Assembly (NCBI GenBank): GCA_963789075.1
Contig: CAWBJQ010000007.1
Coordinates: 62,001 to 126,000 of the forward strand
Source of the DNA: DATATJ01 sp963789075
GTDB taxonomy: Bacteria; Acidobacteriota; Vicinamibacteria; Vicinamibacterales; CAVVIG01
DNA length: 64,000 nt
Direction of reading: 5' to 3'
In this document: positions 27,901 through 36,501 of the stretch, piece by piece
Layout: each line of letters begins with the position of its first letter
Numbering within the stretch: the stretch's first letter is position 1
Made by a program: the position numbers and the translations under genes
Notes under the pieces: generated by a model
What the model was told of the DNA's origin: nothing
Seen by the model: the letters and a program-made list of their open reading frames with translations, nothing else
Database searches by the model: none

Positions 27901-28057
27901 GGAGGCGCGTCGCCCGCTCGGTCTCGCGGTCGTGGGCGGGCTGATGGTGTCGCAGCTCATCACGCTGTACTTGACGCCGGTCGTTTATACATACATGGCG
28001 AACGCGTTCAAGACGCGAAAAATCGCGGTGGTACCGGCCAGGCCAGCCACCGCGTAA
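24931..28057 (+). CDS. RND multidrug efflux pump subunit, HAE1/MdtB-MdtC type, one frameshift
   Basis: About 1040 residues with 12 membrane segments. The start is LSEIFIRRPIATSLLMAAIA; the frame changes near 25225, after which the frame stays open to 28057. TM4 holds the proton-relay pair GFVVDDAIVMLENI. GFIPDQDNDSMFVNLQ, LYESYVHPITILSGLP and FRPIMMTTMAALLGS are HAE1 hallmarks. A Gly-rich loop (VGGGPGGSGGSANN) lies in the porter domain. It sits 11 bases after the adaptor stop and pairs with the second RND gene, as MdtB does with MdtC, so a heterotrimer is plausible. Drug range is unknown. Confidence 0.93.
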
Positions 28058-28077
28058 ATTTGGTTATCTGGTCATTT

Positions 28078-28120
28078 GGTTATTTGGTCATTGAATTGAT
28101 CAATCAATAACCAAATAACC
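28078..28120. repeat. AT-rich hairpin of TTTGGTTAT/TGGTCA units between the two RND genes
   Basis: Arms GGTTATTTGGTCATTGA (28078-28094) and TCAATAACCAAATAACC (28104-28120) pair over 17 bases with one mismatch. Flanking DNA (28060-28141) carries further copies of TTTGGTTATCTGGTCA and its complement, so the whole 80-base spacer is built from one motif in both orientations. This is AT-rich in a very GC-rich region. It may be a mobile hairpin element, or it may set the ratio of the two pump subunits. Confidence 0.85.
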
Positions 28121-28151
28121 AGATGACCAAGTAACCAGATGAAGGTGTTAT

Positions 28152-31100
28152 TTGAACATTTCTGAAGGGTTCATCAAGCGTCCCATTGCCACCAGCCTGC
28201 TGATGGCGGCGATCGCGCTGTTCGGCCTCGTCGCCTATCGATCGCTGCCCGTGAGCGACCTCCCGAACGTCGACTTCCCCACGCTGCTCGTCACCGCGGA
28301 GCTGCCCGGCGCCAGCCCCGAGACGATGGGCGCGTCGGTCGCGACACCGCTCGAGAATCAGTTCTCGATGATCGCGGGTCTCGAGTCGATGACGTCGGTG
28401 AACTCCCTCGGCTCCACGCAGGTCACGCTGGAGTTCGATTTGAACCGCAGCCTCGACGGCGCAGCGGTCGACGTCCAGGCGGCGATCACCCAGGCCGCGC
28501 GCCTGCTGCCGCAGGGCATGCCGACGCCGCCGACCTTCACGAAAGTGAACCCGGCGGACCAGCCGATTCTGTACCTCGTAATTACGTCGACCACCGTGCC
28601 GCCGTGGACGCTGGATGAGTACGCGGAGACGCGCATCGCGCAGCGCATCTCGATGATCAGCGGCGTGGCGCAGGTGCAGGTCCTCGGCAGCCAGAAGTAC
28701 GCCGTGCACGTCCAGCTGGATCCGCATGCGCTCGCCTCGCGTCAGATCGGCATCAACGAGGTCGAGGCCGGTCTGAAGAACTGGAACGTCAATACGCCGA
28801 CCGGTTCGATCATCGGCCAGCACAAGGCCTTCACGCTGCAGGCGACCGGCCAGCTGATGAACGCCGAGCAGTACAAGGACATGATCGTCTCGTACCGCAA
28901 CGGCGCACCGGTGCGGCTCGCGGAGCTCGGCAACGTCATCGACGGCGTGGAAGATCAGCGCACGGCGTCGTGGTTCTACGAGCAGGGGGGCTCTGAGCCC
29001 CAGCGCGCGATCACGCTCGGCATCCAACGCCAGCCGGGCACGAATACGATTGCCGTCGCCGACGCCGTCAAGGCCCTCCTCCCGCAGTTCAAGCTGGAGC
29101 TGCCGCCGAGCGTCCACATGGACGTGCTTTACGACCGGTCGGACACGATTCGCGAATCGTACCGCGACGTCCAATTCACGATGGGCCTGACGCTCGCGCT
29201 CGTCATCATGGTGATCTACGTGTTCCTCCGCAACGTGTGGGCGACCGTGATCCCCAGTCTCGCGCTGCCGTTCTCGATCATCGGCACCTTCGCCGTGATG
29301 TACCTGCTCGGCTACAGCCTCGACAACCTGTCGATGATGGCGCTGATCCTCTCGGTCGGCTTCGTCGTGGACGACGCGATCGTGATGCTCGAGAACATCT
29401 ACCGCCACGTCGAGATGGGCGAAGATCCGCTCACGGCGTCGCTCGTCGGCTCGCGCGAAATCGGCTTCACGATCGTGTCGATGACGCTGTCGCTGGCCGC
29501 GGTCTTCATCCCCGTGCTGTTCATGGGCGGCGTGCTCGGCCGCCTGTTCCGCGAGTTCTCGGTCACGATCTGCGTCGCGATTCTGATCTCGGGCGTGGTC
29601 TCCGTCACGCTGACGCCGATGCTGTGCAGCCGCTTCCTGAAGCACAAGCCGGCCGGCCACGGCCACGACGGCAAGGAGAAGCTCTCCAAGTTCGCCGAGG
29701 TCACCGAGCACGCATTCGACAGCCTGCTGCGCGGCTACGACCGGACGCTGAAAATCGTGCTACAGCGCCGCGCCACCACCATGCTCGCATTCGTGATCGT
29801 GCTGCTGATGACCGCGGGGCTGTTCATCATCGTGCCGAAAGGCTTCATCCCCGAGCAGGACACCGACCAGATCGCCGTCACGACCGAAGCGGCGCAAGGC
29901 ACGGCCTACGACAAGCTCGTGGAATACCAAAGCAAGGTCGCAGACGTGATCAGCCGGAATCCGAACGTCGCGGGGCTCGTCTCCACGATCGGCGGCAGCG
30001 CGGCGAACACGCTGGGCGGCCCGAACCTCGGTCAGATCGTCGTCCACCTCAAGCCGCGCAACGAGCGGAGCGAGCTGGCCAACGACATCATCGCAAAGCT
30101 GCGGCCGGAGCTCGACGGCATCGCCGGCATGCAGGTCTATCTGCAGAATCCGCCGACCGTGCGGATCGGCGGACAGGTGAGCAAGAGCCTCTATCAGTAT
30201 TCGATGCAGTCGCCCGATCGCCTGGCGTTGTACGCGGCGTCGCGACAAGTGAAGAAGGCGCTCGAAGGGATGCCCGGCATCGAAGATCTCACCAGCGATC
30301 TGGAGGTGTCGAGCCCGCAGGTGGACGTCCAGATCGATCGCGACAAAGCCGCCGCGCTCGGCGTCACCGCGAGTCAGATCGAGAATGCGTTCTACGACGC
30401 GTACGGCCCGCGGTGGGTGTCGACGATCTACGCACCAGTGAATGAATACAAGGTGCTGCTCGAGCTCGCGCCCCAGTTCCAGGCCGACCCGGCGGCACTC
30501 TCGCTGCTCTACTTCAAGGCGACGCCGGTTCAGACGGCGATGCCGCCGCCCGGCAGCGTCGCCACGGGCAACACCACGAGTACTGGCAACACCGGAAGCG
30601 GCGGCACCGGCGGCACCGTGCCGCAGCAATCCGCCGGCACCGTCGTGCCGCTCGACACGCTCGCGCATACGACGCAGGTGATCGGTCCGCAGACCGTGAG
30701 CCACAAGGGTCAGCTCTCAGCCGTCACGATTTCGTTTGGCCTGAAGCCGGGTGCCGCGCTCGGCACCGTGCTGACGCACGTGCGGGAGATCGCCGACAAG
30801 AACCTGCCGGACGGCGTCAGCGGCGAATTCCAGGGGGCAGCGAAAGCATTCCAGAGCTCGCTGTCGAATCTCGCCGTGCTCCTCGTCATCGCGATCATGG
30901 TCGTCTACATCGTGCTCGGCATTCTCTACGAGAGCTACATCCACCCGCTCACGATTCTGTCGGGCCTGCCGTCGGCGGCATTCGGCGCGCTCGTCACACT
31001 GATCCTGTTCCGCATGGATCTGAACATCTACGCGTTCGTCGGCATGATCATGCTGATCGGCATCGTCGAGAAGAACGCGATCATGCAGATCGATTTCGCG

Positions 31101-31400
31101 CTCGAAGCAGAGCGCGGCGGGATGACGCCGGATCAGGCGATCTACCAGGGCTGCCTGATCCGCTTCCGCCCCATCATGATGACGACGATGGCGGCGCTGC
31201 TCGGCGCCGTGCCGATCGCGGTCGGCTACGGCGCCGGCGGCGAAGCACGCCAGCCCCTCGGTCTCGTCGTGGTCGGAGGATTGCTCTTCTCGCAGCTCGT
31301 GACGCTCTACCTGACGCCGGTCGTCTATACGTACATGGCGCAAGTGCAGCGCTGGCTGAAGACTCGCCACGCGGTGGGCGTGGCGCAACCGGCGGTCTAG
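28152..31400 (+). CDS. RND multidrug efflux pump subunit, HAE1/MdtC type
   Basis: 1082 residues, intact. LSEGFIKRPIATSLLMAAIA-like start (TTG codon), GFVVDDAIVMLENIYRH (proton-relay Asp pair), GFIPEQDTDQIAVTTEAAQG, LYESYIHPLTILSGLPSAAFG and FRPIMMTTMAALLGAVPIA. Against its neighbour it carries an extra Gly/Thr/Ser/Asn-rich insert around residues 798-828, in the porter/docking part near the end of the second large periplasmic loop. It shares long near-identical stretches with the first pump gene, so the pair arose by tandem duplication. No TolC-type gene follows. Confidence 0.95.
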   Translation: MNISEGFIKRPIATSLLMAAIALFGLVAYRSLPVSDLPNVDFPTLLVTAELPGASPETMGASVATPLENQFSMIAGLESMTSVNSLGSTQVTLEFDLNRSLDGAAVDVQAAITQAARLLPQGMPTPPTFTKVNPADQPILYLVITSTTVPPWTLDEYAETRIAQRISMISGVAQVQVLGSQKYAVHVQLDPHALASRQIGINEVEAGLKNWNVNTPTGSIIGQHKAFTLQATGQLMNAEQYKDMIVSYRNGAPVRLAELGNVIDGVEDQRTASWFYEQGGSEPQRAITLGIQRQPGTNTIAVADAVKALLPQFKLELPPSVHMDVLYDRSDTIRESYRDVQFTMGLTLALVIMVIYVFLRNVWATVIPSLALPFSIIGTFAVMYLLGYSLDNLSMMALILSVGFVVDDAIVMLENIYRHVEMGEDPLTASLVGSREIGFTIVSMTLSLAAVFIPVLFMGGVLGRLFREFSVTICVAILISGVVSVTLTPMLCSRFLKHKPAGHGHDGKEKLSKFAEVTEHAFDSLLRGYDRTLKIVLQRRATTMLAFVIVLLMTAGLFIIVPKGFIPEQDTDQIAVTTEAAQGTAYDKLVEYQSKVADVISRNPNVAGLVSTIGGSAANTLGGPNLGQIVVHLKPRNERSELANDIIAKLRPELDGIAGMQVYLQNPPTVRIGGQVSKSLYQYSMQSPDRLALYAASRQVKKALEGMPGIEDLTSDLEVSSPQVDVQIDRDKAAALGVTASQIENAFYDAYGPRWVSTIYAPVNEYKVLLELAPQFQADPAALSLLYFKATPVQTAMPPPGSVATGNTTSTGNTGSGGTGGTVPQQSAGTVVPLDTLAHTTQVIGPQTVSHKGQLSAVTISFGLKPGAALGTVLTHVREIADKNLPDGVSGEFQGAAKAFQSSLSNLAVLLVIAIMVVYIVLGILYESYIHPLTILSGLPSAAFGALVTLILFRMDLNIYAFVGMIMLIGIVEKNAIMQIDFALEAERGGMTPDQAIYQGCLIRFRPIMMTTMAALLGAVPIAVGYGAGGEARQPLGLVVVGGLLFSQLVTLYLTPVVYTYMAQVQRWLKTRHAVGVAQPAV

Positions 31401-31606
31401 ATAATCTCTTCTTCGTCGCCCCAGGGATTGGGCTGCGGCCCCGGGGTGATGCCAGCGATGTCGGGGTCTTCGTCGCCCGCTTGACGGGGCGCGTTCGAGC
31501 GGTTCACCTTCGCGTGCGCGCGCCGCTCTTCCTTCATCTTCCGCTTTTCCTGACGGGCGCGTTCCTTCGCCCGTTTTTCGAGTGTGGGTTTGGTGCGACT
31601 TGCCAT
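31397..31606 (-). CDS. Small conserved hypothetical, highly charged
   Basis: 69 residues. The first 40 are Lys/Arg/Glu-rich (TLEKRAKERARQEKRKMKEE), predicted as a long basic helix. The end is acidic with DEDPDIAGITPGPQPNPW. I recall small proteins with this basic-helix plus DPDIAGI-GPQP layout being common in Acidobacteria, but no function is known to me. The 3' end overlaps the stop of the convergent RND gene by four bases. Confidence 0.7.
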   Translation of the reverse strand: MASRTKPTLEKRAKERARQEKRKMKEERRAHAKVNRSNAPRQAGDEDPDIAGITPGPQPNPWGDEEEII

Positions 31607-31717
31607 CCAGCCTCCTGTGAGATCCCGTACGCCCTTTCAGAGTACCTTCAAAACGGGCCCGATGGCCCACCGTTCCAGCACGTACGGCCGGGCACACCTC
31701 GTGCAATCATCGCGGGC

Positions 31718-32734
31718 ATGACGGTATTTCGCACGGTTCAGGCGGCATTCGTGCTCGCCCTCTGCACGGCGTCGGCGGTGGCCGAGCCGGCCAGCGATCA
31801 GGCGATCGGTGGCCGCCGTCCTGCGGGACACCAGCAGCCGCCGGCGAAGAAGGCACGGCCGGCACCGCTTCCCTGCGGCAATCTCCTCGCCTTTCAGGTC
31901 CTGCTCGATCGTCAGGGCTTCTCGCCCGGTGAAATCGACAATAGAACAGGCGACAACCTGACGCACGCGCTCGCCGCGCTACAAGCGGCGCGCGAGATCG
32001 CGCCGAGCGGCCGGCCTGACTGCGACACGTGGCACGCGCTCGGCGGCGACGAGGCGGGATCGCTCATCACCACCTATCTCGTCACCGAGGACGATGCGCA
32101 GGGGCCGTTCGTCGTCATCCCGGCGAAGATCGAGCAGCAGGCTGCGCTGCCGGCGCTCGGCTATCGATCGCTGCTCGAAAAACTCGGCGAGCGATTTCAC
32201 GCCGCGCCCGCGCTGATTCAAGGCCTGAATCGCGGGGTCCGCATCGCCGCGGGCCGATCGATCAAGGTGCCGGCCATACAGCCGTTCGATCCGAACCGCA
32301 AGCCGGCGCCTGGTGCGGACGCGGGCAGCGTCACGATTCAGGTGTCGCGCGACGAGTCGGCGCTGCGCGCCATGCGCACCGACGGCACGCTGCTGTTTTT
32401 CGCGCCGGTGTCGAGTGGGAGCGAGCACGATCCGCTGCCGCTCGGCGACTGGAAGGTCACCTCGGTGAACTGGCATCCGGTGTTCCACTACAACCCGGAC
32501 TTGTTCTGGGACGCGGAGCCCGACCAAAGCCGCGCCACGCTCAGGCCCGGTCCGAACAATCCGGTCGGCGTCGTCTGGATCGGCATCAACGTCGAGCACT
32601 ATGGCATGCACGGCACGCCGGAGCCGGGACACGTCGGCCACACCGAATCGCACGGGTGCGTGCGGCTGACGAACTGGGACGCCGCCCGGCTCGCGTCGTT
32701 GGTGAGGCCGGGCACCCCGGTCGTTTTCCAATGA
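31718..32734 (+). CDS. L,D-transpeptidase (ErfK/YkuD family), exported
   Basis: 338 residues. Signal peptide MTVFRTVQAAFVLALCTASA. The middle has a peptidoglycan-binding-like region (LLDRQGFSPGEIDNRTGDNL) and a LysM-like turn (LGERFHAAPALIQGLN). The YkuD catalytic domain is at the C-terminus: WIGINVEHYGMHGTPEP then HTESHGCVRLTNWDA with the nucleophilic Cys and its His. It should form 3-3 cross-links or attach proteins in peptidoglycan. The stop overlaps the M23 gene start (ATGA), so the two wall enzymes are translationally coupled. Confidence 0.94.
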   Translation: MTVFRTVQAAFVLALCTASAVAEPASDQAIGGRRPAGHQQPPAKKARPAPLPCGNLLAFQVLLDRQGFSPGEIDNRTGDNLTHALAALQAAREIAPSGRPDCDTWHALGGDEAGSLITTYLVTEDDAQGPFVVIPAKIEQQAALPALGYRSLLEKLGERFHAAPALIQGLNRGVRIAAGRSIKVPAIQPFDPNRKPAPGADAGSVTIQVSRDESALRAMRTDGTLLFFAPVSSGSEHDPLPLGDWKVTSVNWHPVFHYNPDLFWDAEPDQSRATLRPGPNNPVGVVWIGINVEHYGMHGTPEPGHVGHTESHGCVRLTNWDAARLASLVRPGTPVVFQ

Positions 32735-33489
32735 CAGGACGCCGCAGATCGCGCGGGCGCTTCGCGGTTGCGCTGTTCGCGTGCTTCTGCGGCGGCGTGA
32801 TCGTCGGATGGTGCTTGCACGCCGGAGCACCGGCTCCTGCCGAAGGTCCGGCTGAAGCCGGACACTACGAGATCAAGGACACTCCGCCATCAGCAGCGTC
32901 CGGCTTTAGCGCGACGACTCCGCCACCGTTAGCTCCGCCATCGGTAGTGTCTGGCTCTAGCCGGACGGCTCCCCCACACGCGGCGTCCGACAACCGGCCC
33001 CAGGACCCCGTTGCGACGACCGGCGCGAACAACCTGCCCGCCGTCGACGCGCTGCGCCAGCGCGATCTGCGCGTGCCGATCGACGGCGTGACGGTCGAGT
33101 CGATGCGCGGCGGCTTTGACGAGCGGCGCGACGCCGGAAGCCGGCCCCATGAAGCGGCAGACATGCTGGCGCCGCGCAACACGCCCGTGCACGCCGTCGA
33201 GAACGGCACGATTGCCAAGCTGTTCCGCAGCAAGGAGGGCGGCAACACCATCTACCAGTACGACCCGACCGGACGCTTCTGTTATTACTACGCGCATCTC
33301 GAGCGGTACGCGAAGACAGTGCGCGAGGGTGAGTCGATTACGCGCGGCGACGTCATCGGGTTCGTCGGCACTTCAGGGAATGCGCCCGCCAATACGCCGC
33401 ATCTGCATTTCGCGATATTCGAACTGACGCCGGAGCGTCACTGGTGGCAGGGCACGCCGATCGATCCGTATCTCGTATTTCGACGCTGA
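32731..33489 (+). CDS. M23 family metallopeptidase (LytM-like)
   Basis: 252 residues. A signal-anchor (FAVALFACFCGGVIVGWCL) precedes a Pro/Ser/Ala-rich linker (residues 35-90) encoded by GTCCGGCT-type repeats. The M23 domain carries RPHEAADMLAPRNTPVHAV (HxxxD zinc ligands), GFVGTSGNAPANTPHLHFAI (HxH) and a Tyr-rich strand. All zinc ligands are visible, so it should be an active endopeptidase rather than an EnvC-type activator. It is translationally coupled to the L,D-transpeptidase. Confidence 0.92.
   Translation: MTGRRRSRGRFAVALFACFCGGVIVGWCLHAGAPAPAEGPAEAGHYEIKDTPPSAASGFSATTPPPLAPPSVVSGSSRTAPPHAASDNRPQDPVATTGANNLPAVDALRQRDLRVPIDGVTVESMRGGFDERRDAGSRPHEAADMLAPRNTPVHAVENGTIAKLFRSKEGGNTIYQYDPTGRFCYYYAHLERYAKTVREGESITRGDVIGFVGTSGNAPANTPHLHFAIFELTPERHWWQGTPIDPYLVFRR
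32846..32966. repeat. REP-like GTCCGGCT...AGCCGGAC palindromes inside the M23 gene
   Basis: GTCCGGCTGAAGCCGGAC at 32846-32863 is a short palindrome followed by ACTACGAG. Degenerate relatives lie near 32897-32915 (GCGTCCGGCTTTAGCGCGACG region) and 32947-32966 (GTGTCTGGCTCTAGCCGGAC). They are in frame and supply a Pro/Ala/Ser linker with the telltale GPAEAGHYE peptide. I recall the element as a repetitive family of Vicinamibacteria genomes; that is memory, not a search. Confidence 0.6.
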
Positions 33490-33544
33490 AGCGACAGCTG
33501 TTTTTTGACGCGCGTCTCACGCAGTCGAAACGCTGGGCAACCAC

Positions 33545-33624
33545 AAAGGACACAAAGGACACCAAGGTAAGGCCAGTACCGGCGTTCGTGTCCTTCGTGT
33601 CCTTCGTGTCCTTCGTTCTTCGTG
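33545..33624. repeat. TTCGTG-type inverted repeat between M23 and hypothetical gene
   Basis: Left arm AAAGGACACAAAGGACACC and right arm built of four TTCGTGTCC units (33585-33624) form an imperfect hairpin of about 20 bp. The same unit occurs at 12-45, 2621-2660 and 4969-4993. It ends 37 bases before the next start codon. Confidence 0.7.
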
Positions 33625-33661
33625 ATGGAACTGGACGCGAGTGCTACTATTCCTAGCAGTC

Positions 33662-35107
33662 ATGCGCGGCTCCTCATGGGTCGTCGTGCCGGCGCTGCTG
33701 GTCCTCGTCTCCGCCGGCGGCCGCCAGAATTCCGCCTTGGCGAAGCGATCGCGCAACGCCGAGGTCGAAGCGCTGGTCGCCGAGGCGATGAGCGCGCCTC
33801 CGGAATTTGCCGCCGACGTGCTCATTCGCACCGCGGAGTCATCCACGATCGCCGACGTCGCGTGGCGGCGCGAACTGCTGGAAGAGGCTTTCTTGCGCGC
33901 GTACGGCGCGCAGGAGCCGTACCGGCGTGTGGCTGTGCCGATGTCACCAGACACACGCCAGGGTGCCGAGGCCCTCGCCGCCGACACGCCGCTCAATCGC
34001 GTCGCCCTGCAAGTCCGCAGCGTCCAGTTGATGCGGTTCTTCGATCCCGGCCGAGCCCGCGAGTTGTTCGGCTGGATCGAGCTGAACCTCGACGCGGATG
34101 CGTGCGAAAGTCCGCTGGCGCCCGCGCTCGACGAGTACTATCTGGCGCTCGCAACGCTGGCGCGCCAGACGTTTCCGGATACTCCGTCAGGGCGTGCCGA
34201 CGCCCTGGCGTTTTTCGAGCTGTTCCTCTGGCGCGCGCGCGTGCCGAGCGAGGTCCCTGCCGTCGCCCGAGCCATGCGCCGCTTCCGTGCGAACGCCGGC
34301 GAAGCCGCGTATCTCGAGACGCTGCTTCGCGCGATGCTCGAGAACGGCGAGCGGGGACCGCGTGCATTCTCCTCATCGGCGATCGACATCGCGTCGAAGA
34401 TTTCGGAGCTTCGGGAAGTGGATCGCTCGCTCGGCGTCGGCGGACCGTACCTGCTCGCCACTCTTCGGCAGTACCTCATTGCGCAGCTCACCGGTCCTCG
34501 ATGCAGCGACAGCATCTCCGACGCCCCCGTCGTCGACATGTTCAACGCGATCGTCAGGAGGGAAGGTAGCGAAAGCGACGGCATCGCGCCGATTTTGGCG
34601 GGCGACGCGCAGCCGTCGAAGCGGCTAGGTGCCGTCACGCTCAGTCCGTACTGGACGACGCCGGAGGCCCGACGCCTCCACGACGAAGCGGTGAGCTTGA
34701 GAGGGACGGGCAAGGCGCCGCTACCGCTGACGGTCCGTCGTTCGCGGACCTGGCTGGAGCAGGCCGATCGACATCTCGTGGACGTGCAGCAATGGTCCAG
34801 CACGCGTGAGGCGGCAGAACGCGATCACTTCTACCAGAAGGGGGTGCTGTTCGTCGAGCTCATCGATCTCGTACCGTCAGGGCCGACCCGCGTTCGAACG
34901 CTGCGGGCGTTTGCCGACTTTCTGCACCACAACGACGCGGAGCGGCGGCGGGCGCTCTGGTTTTTCTTTGCGACCCGCTTGATCGAGCGGATCGAATCGG
35001 AAGACGGGCCCGACGTCCTGCGGGCGATCGACGACACCGGCGATCAGGTGCTGTCGTTGTACACGCACGCTGCGCGCATGGCGCGGATCAACCAGCGGCC
35101 GGATTAG
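33662..35107 (+). CDS. Hypothetical exported helical-repeat protein
   Basis: 481 residues. A signal peptide (SSWVVVPALLVLVSAGG) is followed by a mostly alpha-helical protein without recognised domains. Helical pairs such as ELLEEAFLRAYGAQEPYRR and ARELFGWIELNLDADACES suggest TPR/HAT-like repeats. The C-terminus holds LRAFADFLHHNDAERRRALW. No catalytic motif. It appears monocistronic and overlaps the convergent methyltransferase gene by 20 bases at their 3' ends. Function unknown. Confidence 0.75.
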   Translation: MRGSSWVVVPALLVLVSAGGRQNSALAKRSRNAEVEALVAEAMSAPPEFAADVLIRTAESSTIADVAWRRELLEEAFLRAYGAQEPYRRVAVPMSPDTRQGAEALAADTPLNRVALQVRSVQLMRFFDPGRARELFGWIELNLDADACESPLAPALDEYYLALATLARQTFPDTPSGRADALAFFELFLWRARVPSEVPAVARAMRRFRANAGEAAYLETLLRAMLENGERGPRAFSSSAIDIASKISELREVDRSLGVGGPYLLATLRQYLIAQLTGPRCSDSISDAPVVDMFNAIVRREGSESDGIAPILAGDAQPSKRLGAVTLSPYWTTPEARRLHDEAVSLRGTGKAPLPLTVRRSRTWLEQADRHLVDVQQWSSTREAAERDHFYQKGVLFVELIDLVPSGPTRVRTLRAFADFLHHNDAERRRALWFFFATRLIERIESEDGPDVLRAIDDTGDQVLSLYTHAARMARINQRPD

Positions 35108-35942
35108 CCAGCAGGCAGACGGCCGACCAGGGGCGCGAGCCTTGCGCGCCTGACGAATCGGGCAGCAGCGACACCAGCCGCAGGAACAGCGACAGACGCT
35201 TCAGCTTCGCCGCGGTTTTCAACAGCGACCGCACGTCGATCGGCGTCCACCCGAACGGGATGAAGAACGGCGGTCCTTCCGGCGGCGCGAAGCGGTACGG
35301 TGCGCCCGCCCGGGCGACCATGTCGCCCATCCGCTTCTGCATCATCTTCAGCAGGCCCGGCGAGGCGATGTCGACCGCCCATCGCTCGAATGTGGGGACG
35401 GCTGCCAGATCGCGGGCCAGGGCGCCAACATCCTCGGCCTGCAAGTAAATCACGAGCCCTTCGGCGATGATGAGCACGCGCGTTGCGGAGCCGCCGAGTC
35501 GATCGAAGAGCGCGCGCCGCGCACCGCGGTCCGACAGATCCAGACGGATGCGCTCGAGCGCGCATCGAGGCGCGGCGTCTGCGAGAACGCGCTCCTTGTA
35601 GTCGAGGATCTCTGGGAGATCGACCTCGACCCAGCGCAGCGCCGGCGGCAGATCCATGCGGTGCGGCCGCGTGTCGAGACCGGCGGCCAGGTTGATGACG
35701 AGATCCGCGCCACGCTGCACTTCGCGCTCGACGATCTGATCGATCAGATAGGTGCGCGCGATCATCGACCAGGCCGCCTGCTGCAGAAACGGCGTGGCGG
35801 CGGCGATTTGCGCGCCGCGCTCGCCCGCCAGCGCGCGCGCAAACGGGTCGCGGAAGATGGCGTCTGGGCGCTCGCTCTCCTGTGCGCGATAGCTGGCCAC
35901 CCAGCGGGCGGTGTCCGAGATGTTCCTGATGAGAGGTTCCAT
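35088..35942 (-). CDS. LCM-type class I SAM-dependent methyltransferase
   Basis: 284 residues of the leucine carboxyl methyltransferase (PPM1)/O-methyltransferase family. N-terminal SDTARWVASYRAQESERPDA and FRDPFARALAG, the SAM loop VINLAAGLDTRPHRM, WVEVDLPEILDYKERVL, and IAEGLVIYLQAEDV are family hallmarks. Bacterial members often modify polyketide or small-molecule carboxylates, but the substrate here is not known. It stands alone, convergent with the hypothetical gene. Confidence 0.9.
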   Translation of the reverse strand: MEPLIRNISDTARWVASYRAQESERPDAIFRDPFARALAGERGAQIAAATPFLQQAAWSMIARTYLIDQIVEREVQRGADLVINLAAGLDTRPHRMDLPPALRWVEVDLPEILDYKERVLADAAPRCALERIRLDLSDRGARRALFDRLGGSATRVLIIAEGLVIYLQAEDVGALARDLAAVPTFERWAVDIASPGLLKMMQKRMGDMVARAGAPYRFAPPEGPPFFIPFGWTPIDVRSLLKTAAKLKRLSLFLRLVSLLPDSSGAQGSRPWSAVCLLANPAAG

Positions 35943-36021
35943 GAGCGCTCAATACGAAGCTCTGGCTTCGATGCGAGAAACCCGCCCGAGGCGCCCCATG
36001 CGCGATGCGGATTCGTCCCGC

Positions 36022-36462
36022 CTAAATCAAGGCTAGCCTGGCGGCGTGGGCCTTGCGCGTCTCCACTCTGATCGCCGAGTCAATTTCTTGAAGGTCCTTG
36101 GGCCTCCCCACCACTTCCAACGCCAGGGAATCCTCCCCGACGACTTCATCGAGCCGACGTTTGTTGGTGGTCGTCAGGACGATACCGCGCCCTTTCATCA
36201 ATTCGTTGTCGCGCATCGTCTTGAAGAAGCGCCAGTTCTCATCATAGGGCGGAGAGAGATCGAAGATCACGACCTCAGGGTTGTGTGTGTCCATGTAGGC
36301 ACCGAAATTGACGATGCCCTTCTTCAGGTCGGCGAAGTGACACCAGATCAGGGTCTGGTCCCCACCGGACGCGGTCAGCAGTTTCTCCACCATGTCAATC
36401 GTGTCGTCGCTGGCATTGAACAACGCCACGATTCCGGAGGCCGTTTTTCTTGAACTTGGCAT
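36022..36462 (-). CDS. Atypical response-regulator receiver protein, phospho-Lys replaced by Arg
   Basis: 146 residues, stand-alone receiver-like fold. VVIFDLSPPYDENWRFF carries the candidate phospho-acceptor Asp at the end of beta3, and IVLTTTN the switch Thr. The usual N-terminal acidic pair is replaced by ALFNASDDT and the beta5 Lys of GKP is Arg (VVGRPKDL). It lies 39 bases downstream of the GGDEF-EAL gene on the same strand. A paralogue at 38788-39255 keeps GKP. Possibly a pseudo-receiver partner for the cyclase/phosphodiesterase. Confidence 0.75.
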   Translation of the reverse strand: MPSSRKTASGIVALFNASDDTIDMVEKLLTASGGDQTLIWCHFADLKKGIVNFGAYMDTHNPEVVIFDLSPPYDENWRFFKTMRDNELMKGRGIVLTTTNKRRLDEVVGEDSLALEVVGRPKDLQEIDSAIRVETRKAHAARLALI

Positions 36463-36501
36463 CAGTTACCCTTCCGCGATCGACCCGGCAGCGGGTTGGC
36501 C

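Noticed and set aside
28104..29711. 535-codon open frame on the minus strand
   Set aside because: Shadow of the second RND gene with low-complexity translation and no domain.
31401..33489. Search for a TolC-type outer-membrane channel after the RND genes
   Set aside because: Next genes are a charged small protein and cell-wall enzymes; no channel gene is in the window.
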